Shown piece after piece: positions 60,654 through 64,000 of a DNA stretch of 64,000 nucleotides. The stretch is from the NCBI RefSeq assembly GCF_042678305.1, contig NZ_JBHUDT010000006.1. The stretch is one strand, 5' to 3'. The first letter of the stretch is position 1; each line of letters begins with the position of its first letter. Made by a program: the position numbers and the translations under genes. The DNA is from Gelatiniphilus marinus. Lineage in GTDB: Bacteria > Bacteroidota > Bacteroidia > Flavobacteriales > Flavobacteriaceae. Under the pieces are notes generated by a model, which saw only the letters and a program-made list of their open reading frames with translations, was not told the origin of the DNA and ran no database searches.

Positions 60654-61262
60654 ATGTTTACAAGTAAAGCCAATAAAATTTTTCAGGACGTTATAGAAAA
60701 ATACCACATTATCAATACGGTTGATCAACCTTTTAAAAACCCTTACAACAAAGATTCTCATTTAATAGAGCATTTACTGTACAGAAAATGTTGGATTGAT
60801 ACCGTGCAATGGCATTACGAAGACATTATTCGCGACCCACAAATAAATCCTGTTGCGGCTTTAACTTTAAAACGACAAATTGATGCATCAAATCAAGATA
60901 GAACCGATATGGTGGAATATATAGACAGCTATTTTCTTGAAAAATACAAAGATGTTACCGTAAAAAGCAACGCTAACATTAACACCGAAAGTCCTGCTTG
61001 GGGCATAGACAGATTGTCTATTTTAGCCTTAAAAGTCTATCACATGAACGAGGAAGCTACACGTAATGACGCTTCCGCGGAACACAAAGCAGCATGCCAA
61101 AAAAAGCTGGATGTTTTATTAGAACAACGTGTAGATTTATCTACGGCTATTGATACGCTGTTAAGCGATATTGAAAACGGCGATAAATACATGAAAGTTT
61201 ACAAGCAAATGAAGATGTATAATGATGATGAGCTAAACCCTGTATTGAGAAGTCAGAAATAA
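60654..61262 (+). CDS. DUF4254 family protein
   Basis: A 202-residue soluble, mostly helical protein with the DUF4254 hallmarks: LLYRKCWIDTVQWHYEDIIRDP and RQIDASNQDRTDMVEYID, then SPAWGIDRLSILALKVYHM. The family is found almost only in Bacteroidota and usually lies beside a GT9 heptosyltransferase-like gene, as here, so it may help in lipopolysaccharide core synthesis. Function unproven. It is followed 69 bp later by the glycosyltransferase; that gap contains a dispersed repeat. Confidence 0.88.
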   Translation: MFTSKANKIFQDVIEKYHIINTVDQPFKNPYNKDSHLIEHLLYRKCWIDTVQWHYEDIIRDPQINPVAALTLKRQIDASNQDRTDMVEYIDSYFLEKYKDVTVKSNANINTESPAWGIDRLSILALKVYHMNEEATRNDASAEHKAACQKKLDVLLEQRVDLSTAIDTLLSDIENGDKYMKVYKQMKMYNDDELNPVLRSQK

Positions 61263-61273
61263 GAAGTGGGCAG

Positions 61274-61328
61274 TTAAATTGAAATTGTACTGTCAGTCTG
61301 AGCTTGTCGAAGACTTTTCAATTGAAAT
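61274..61328. repeat. dispersed repeat copy between the DUF4254 and GT9 genes
   Basis: CTGTCAGTCTGAGCTTGTCGAAGAC is flanked by AATTGAAA on the left and TTTCAATT on the right, which can pair. The 12-base core TGAGCTTGTCGA (61300-61311) recurs in reverse inside gltX. Confidence 0.55.
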
Positions 61329-61331
61329 AAA

Positions 61332-62354
61332 ATGACAAACTCACAAAAACACATCCTAGTAATTCGTCTCTCCGCAATAGGCGATGTTGCTATGGTTGTT
61401 CCCGTATTACAAGCTTTAACACAGCAATATCCAGAAGTAAAAATAACTGTTTTAACCAGAGTTTTTTTTAATCCTTTTTTTAGGAATTTAAAGAATGTAT
61501 CGGTATTTGAAGCCGATGTTAAAGGTAAGCACAAAGGCGTTTTCGGACTTTATAAATTAGCACGACAGCTCAATAAAAACAATCGTTTTTATGCCATTGC
61601 CGATTTGCATAGTGTTTTAAGAAGCAAAGTTTTAAAAAAGTTTATACGATGCAAACGCTTTGTTTCTATTGATAAAGGCAGAAAAGAAAAACGACTTTTA
61701 ACCACAGGAAAACTTTTTAAACAACTAAAAAAAACGCACCAACGCTATGCAGATGTGTTTGATGCCTTAGGTTTCCCTTTAGATTTAACACAGCCTACTT
61801 TTCCTAAAAAGGTAACTTTAAATGAAAAACTACTATTGATTTTAGGCGAAGATTCTAAAAAACGAATTGGCATTGCTCCTTTTGCAGCACATGAAAGTAA
61901 AATGTATCCTTTAGATTTGATGGAACGAGTTATTAAAACGCTATCAAAAGATTATAAAGTGATTCTTTTTGGAGGAGGAAAAAAGGAAACGGAAATCCTG
62001 GATTCCTTTCAAAATAAATATAAAAACGTTATCAATCTGGCCGGTAAACTGTCTTTAAACGAAGAATTAGATGTTATTTCAAATCTAGACCTCATGCTGT
62101 CTATGGATTCAGGAAATGCGCATTTAGCTGCTATGCTAGGTATAAAAGTCGTTACAGTTTGGGGAGTTACTCATCCTTATGCTGGTTTTGCGCCTTTTAA
62201 CCAACCAGATGATAACTGTTTGCTGGCAGACAGAAACCAATACCCAAAAATCCCAACTTCGGTTTATGGTAACAAATTTCCTGAAGGCTATAAACAAGCA
62301 GCAGGAAGTATTGCTCCAGAAACAATCATAAATAAAATAGGGTCTATTCTATAA
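61332..62354 (+). CDS. family 9 glycosyltransferase (heptosyltransferase-like)
   Basis: A 340-residue GT-B enzyme of the GT9 family. ILVIRLSAIGDVAMVVPVLQALTQQYPEVKITVLT is the N-terminal acceptor signature. The ADP-heptose-type donor site is MLSMDSGNAHLAAMLGIKVVTVWGVTHPYAGFAPF. It probably adds a sugar to the lipid A core. It follows DUF4254 in the same direction. Downstream lies the repeat cluster. Confidence 0.9.
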   Translation: MTNSQKHILVIRLSAIGDVAMVVPVLQALTQQYPEVKITVLTRVFFNPFFRNLKNVSVFEADVKGKHKGVFGLYKLARQLNKNNRFYAIADLHSVLRSKVLKKFIRCKRFVSIDKGRKEKRLLTTGKLFKQLKKTHQRYADVFDALGFPLDLTQPTFPKKVTLNEKLLLILGEDSKKRIGIAPFAAHESKMYPLDLMERVIKTLSKDYKVILFGGGKKETEILDSFQNKYKNVINLAGKLSLNEELDVISNLDLMLSMDSGNAHLAAMLGIKVVTVWGVTHPYAGFAPFNQPDDNCLLADRNQYPKIPTSVYGNKFPEGYKQAAGSIAPETIINKIGSIL

Positions 62355-62363
62355 CGCCATTAG

Positions 62364-63150
62364 GAGCTATCAGACTGAGCTCGCCTGCACTGAGCTTAGT
62401 CGAAGTGTCGAAGTCAAAGCGACGAAGTAATCTGTTGAATGCAATTTCACTACAAACAGACTGCCACGTCCTACGTCCTCGCAGTGACGTCATTACGAGT
62501 GAGGCACGAACGAAGTAATCTCATGAATAAAAGAAAAAGATTGCTTAACCCGAAAGGATTCGCAATGACGAAGTAATCTGTAAAATAAAAGAATAAGACT
62601 GTCACTTCCTAAGTCCTCGCAGTGACGTCATTAATGAGCTGTTAGACTGAGCTCGCCTGCACTGAGCGTAGTCGAAGTGTCGAAGTCAAAGCGAAGTAAT
62701 CTCATCAATAAATCAACATAATTCTCATTTTTTATTCCTTATTTTAAATCCCAGTAAATCAGTGCTTTGTAAATTATTTTTAAAATCCTAACCCATAAGG
62801 TTAGGTGCTAAAAAGTTCATTTTAGGTAGTTTCAGCATAGAATTTTTAAAACGCTATTAACCTAAAAATGAATCACAATGAAACCATCTTGATTTTAATA
62901 ACAACGTCATTGCGAGAAGCGAGGCACGAGCGACGTGGCAATCTGTTAATTATGAGTTCTAAATCAAGAGATTGCTTCACTCCGTTGCACTCCATTCGCA
63001 ATGACGAAGTAATCTGTAAAATAAAAGAATAAGACTGCCACTTCCTATGTCCTCGCAGTGACGTCATTACGAGCGTAGCGAAGTAATCTCATGAATAAAA
63101 GTTCCAAAGAAACAGATTGCTTCAATCGTGCCTCGCTCGCAATGAGGAAC
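62364..63150. repeat. cluster of nested dispersed repeats
   Basis: The gap holds several repeat families in mixed order. A unit of about 70 bp beginning GAGCTATCAGACTGAGCTCG is at 62364-62434 and again, with few changes, at 62636-62702. A second unit of about 77 bp beginning ATTCGCAATGACGAAGTAAT is at 62558-62634 and 62994-63071. A third type, CGTCATTGCGAGAAGCGAGG with GACGTGGCAATCTGTT, is near 62908-62946. Its reversed forms, CAGACTGCCACGTCC and CCTCGCAGTGACGTCATTA, appear near 62457 and 63038. Short frames on both strands are produced by the repeats and are not genes. The non-repeat middle (about 62710-62880) holds nothing I can name. Confidence 0.75.
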
Positions 63151-63205
63151 AACTTTAAAATCATTAAAGGCAACATGTACTTCATTTAAAAAAACAAAAA
63201 TCACA

Positions 63206-64000
63206 ATGAAACATTTAATTTTCACGCTCGTGTTCCTTATGTCAGGAATCACGTTTGCACAACAAGGTATTAATTACAAAGCCCTGATTAAAGATGGTTC
63301 TGGCAACGTGGTTGCCAACGATTTAATTACCATCGAATTTACCATTTTACAAGGCGCAGGACAAACCAACGTCTATCAAGAAAGTCACGCACCAACAACC
63401 GATGCCAACGGTATTGTTATGGTAAATATTGGCGATGGCACACCCATTTCTGGGACGTTTAATGCCATAGATTGGGCAGCAGACGACCACTACCTAAACG
63501 TACAGATAAACACAGGTGGTGGCTTAACAGATATGGGGACCACACAGTTTATAGCAGTACCTTATGCTAAACAAGCCGAAACCGCTACCACAGCAACCAA
63601 TGTAAACGGTCTGGAAACTTTGGACGAAGGCAATGGCACAGGCTACCGTTTGGTAGGGAGAAACCCAAGTTATTTTGGTAACATTGGTCTTGATGCTGTA
63701 GATGTAAGTGCCAGCAACACCACAGGCGATTCTGGTGCTACAGGAGATTATGCCTTTGCCTCTGGACGCCAAGTTTTAGCTTCTGGTCGTTACGCTATGG
63801 CAAACAATTATGGTAATACAGCGTCTGGTGATTATGCCACAGCCTTTGGTTTCATTACCTCTGCTGATGCTTATGCATCACTGGCATTGGGACGACGTAA
63901 CGTAGGTGGAGGCAACCCAACAGCTTGGGTAGAAACCGACCCTTTGCTAGAAGTAGGTAATGGCTTTGGTGCTAATACCAGCAATGCCTTAACCATTTTA
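63206..64000 (+). CDS. secreted YadA-head-like/tail-fibre-like protein, 3' end outside the window
   Basis: The first 265 residues of a secreted protein; the frame is open at the window edge. MKHLIFTLVFLMSGITFAQQ is a signal peptide cleaved near FAQ. QGINYKALIKDGSGNVV begins a beta domain seen at the N-terminus of many flavobacterial tail-fibre-domain proteins. From about residue 165, short repeats of the type ASGDYATAFG, SADAYASLALG and AMANNYGNTASGDYA resemble the left-handed beta-roll head of YadA-like trimeric adhesins. The usual C-terminal partner is a peptidase S74 chaperone or an anchor, but that part is not in the window. ATG at 63206 has no competitor. The repeat cluster lies directly upstream. 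Confidence 0.8.
   Translation, partial: MKHLIFTLVFLMSGITFAQQGINYKALIKDGSGNVVANDLITIEFTILQGAGQTNVYQESHAPTTDANGIVMVNIGDGTPISGTFNAIDWAADDHYLNVQINTGGGLTDMGTTQFIAVPYAKQAETATTATNVNGLETLDEGNGTGYRLVGRNPSYFGNIGLDAVDVSASNTTGDSGATGDYAFASGRQVLASGRYAMANNYGNTASGDYATAFGFITSADAYASLALGRRNVGGGNPTAWVETDPLLEVGNGFGANTSNALTIL

Noticed and set aside
62364..63150. CRISPR array in the repeat cluster
   Set aside because: Repeat units differ in length, occur in both orientations and are not separated by spacers of constant size. No cas gene is near.

Overview
The window is AT-rich and reads as a chromosome segment from a member of the Flavobacteriaceae (phylum Bacteroidota). The main evidence is lineage-typical families (DUF4254, DUF4175, DUF6427-like and DUF6341-like proteins, a TonB-dependent receptor with a carboxypeptidase-regulatory N-terminus), TAnnTTTG-type -7 promoter elements with no Shine-Dalgarno sequences, and many lipoproteins with an SC lipobox. 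The genus cannot be fixed from the sequence alone. Most of the window is ordinary housekeeping DNA. The accessory material is an insertion sequence, a decayed insertion sequence, several repeat-rich gaps and the adhesin-like gene cut by the right edge.

Layout. 1-2673: the 3' part of an AddB/RecB-type PD-(D/E)XK nuclease gene, then an alpha/beta hydrolase. 2705-8252: a minus-strand glycan operon (GH3 beta-glucosidase, EEP-family phosphodiesterase, GDPD-GH16 fusion) whose 5' end has been destroyed by an intact IS982-family element. 8530-12725: tRNA-Ala(GGC) with its terminator, GNAT acetyltransferase, MATE exporter, a QueD-like protein and an aldo/keto reductase. 12860-16717: a small membrane protein, a CLC chloride transporter with Gln at the gating-glutamate position, and aspS. 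17020-22458: a TonB-dependent receptor and a secreted prolyl-oligopeptidase-like hydrolase. 22864-27970: a thioredoxin fold without its redox cysteines, a metallophosphoesterase, CutC, a glycosylasparaginase and dGTPase. 28063-33641: a phosphate locus with an OprP-like porin, a PiT-PhoU fusion and a Na/Pi-PhoU fusion. The first two genes are preceded by 11-bp direct repeats that look like a PHO box.

34013-48260 and beyond carries DNA replication, repair and RNA genes: polA, a decayed IS982 copy, a TlpA-like protein, mfd, holB, an OmpH/Skp-like lipoprotein, a methyltransferase, mnmG and ybeY. mnmG is flanked by two inverted parS-like sites, which suggests the window lies in the origin-proximal part of the chromosome. 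48253-64000 holds a large DUF4175 membrane protein, gltX (carrying an in-frame copy of a dispersed palindromic repeat), a three-gene surface-polysaccharide operon (adenylate-forming ligase, WecB, glycosyltransferase), purD, small membrane proteins, upp, DUF4254, a GT9 glycosyltransferase, about 850 bp of nested repeats, and the start of a YadA-head-like secreted protein.

No CRISPR array, prophage, toxin-antitoxin pair, recognisable defence island or dedicated transcription factor gene was found. The strongest unexplained signals are the repeat translated inside gltX, the parS pair, the 11-bp repeats of the phosphate locus, the altered active sites in the CLC transporter and the thioredoxin, and the composite repeat element between mfd and holB.
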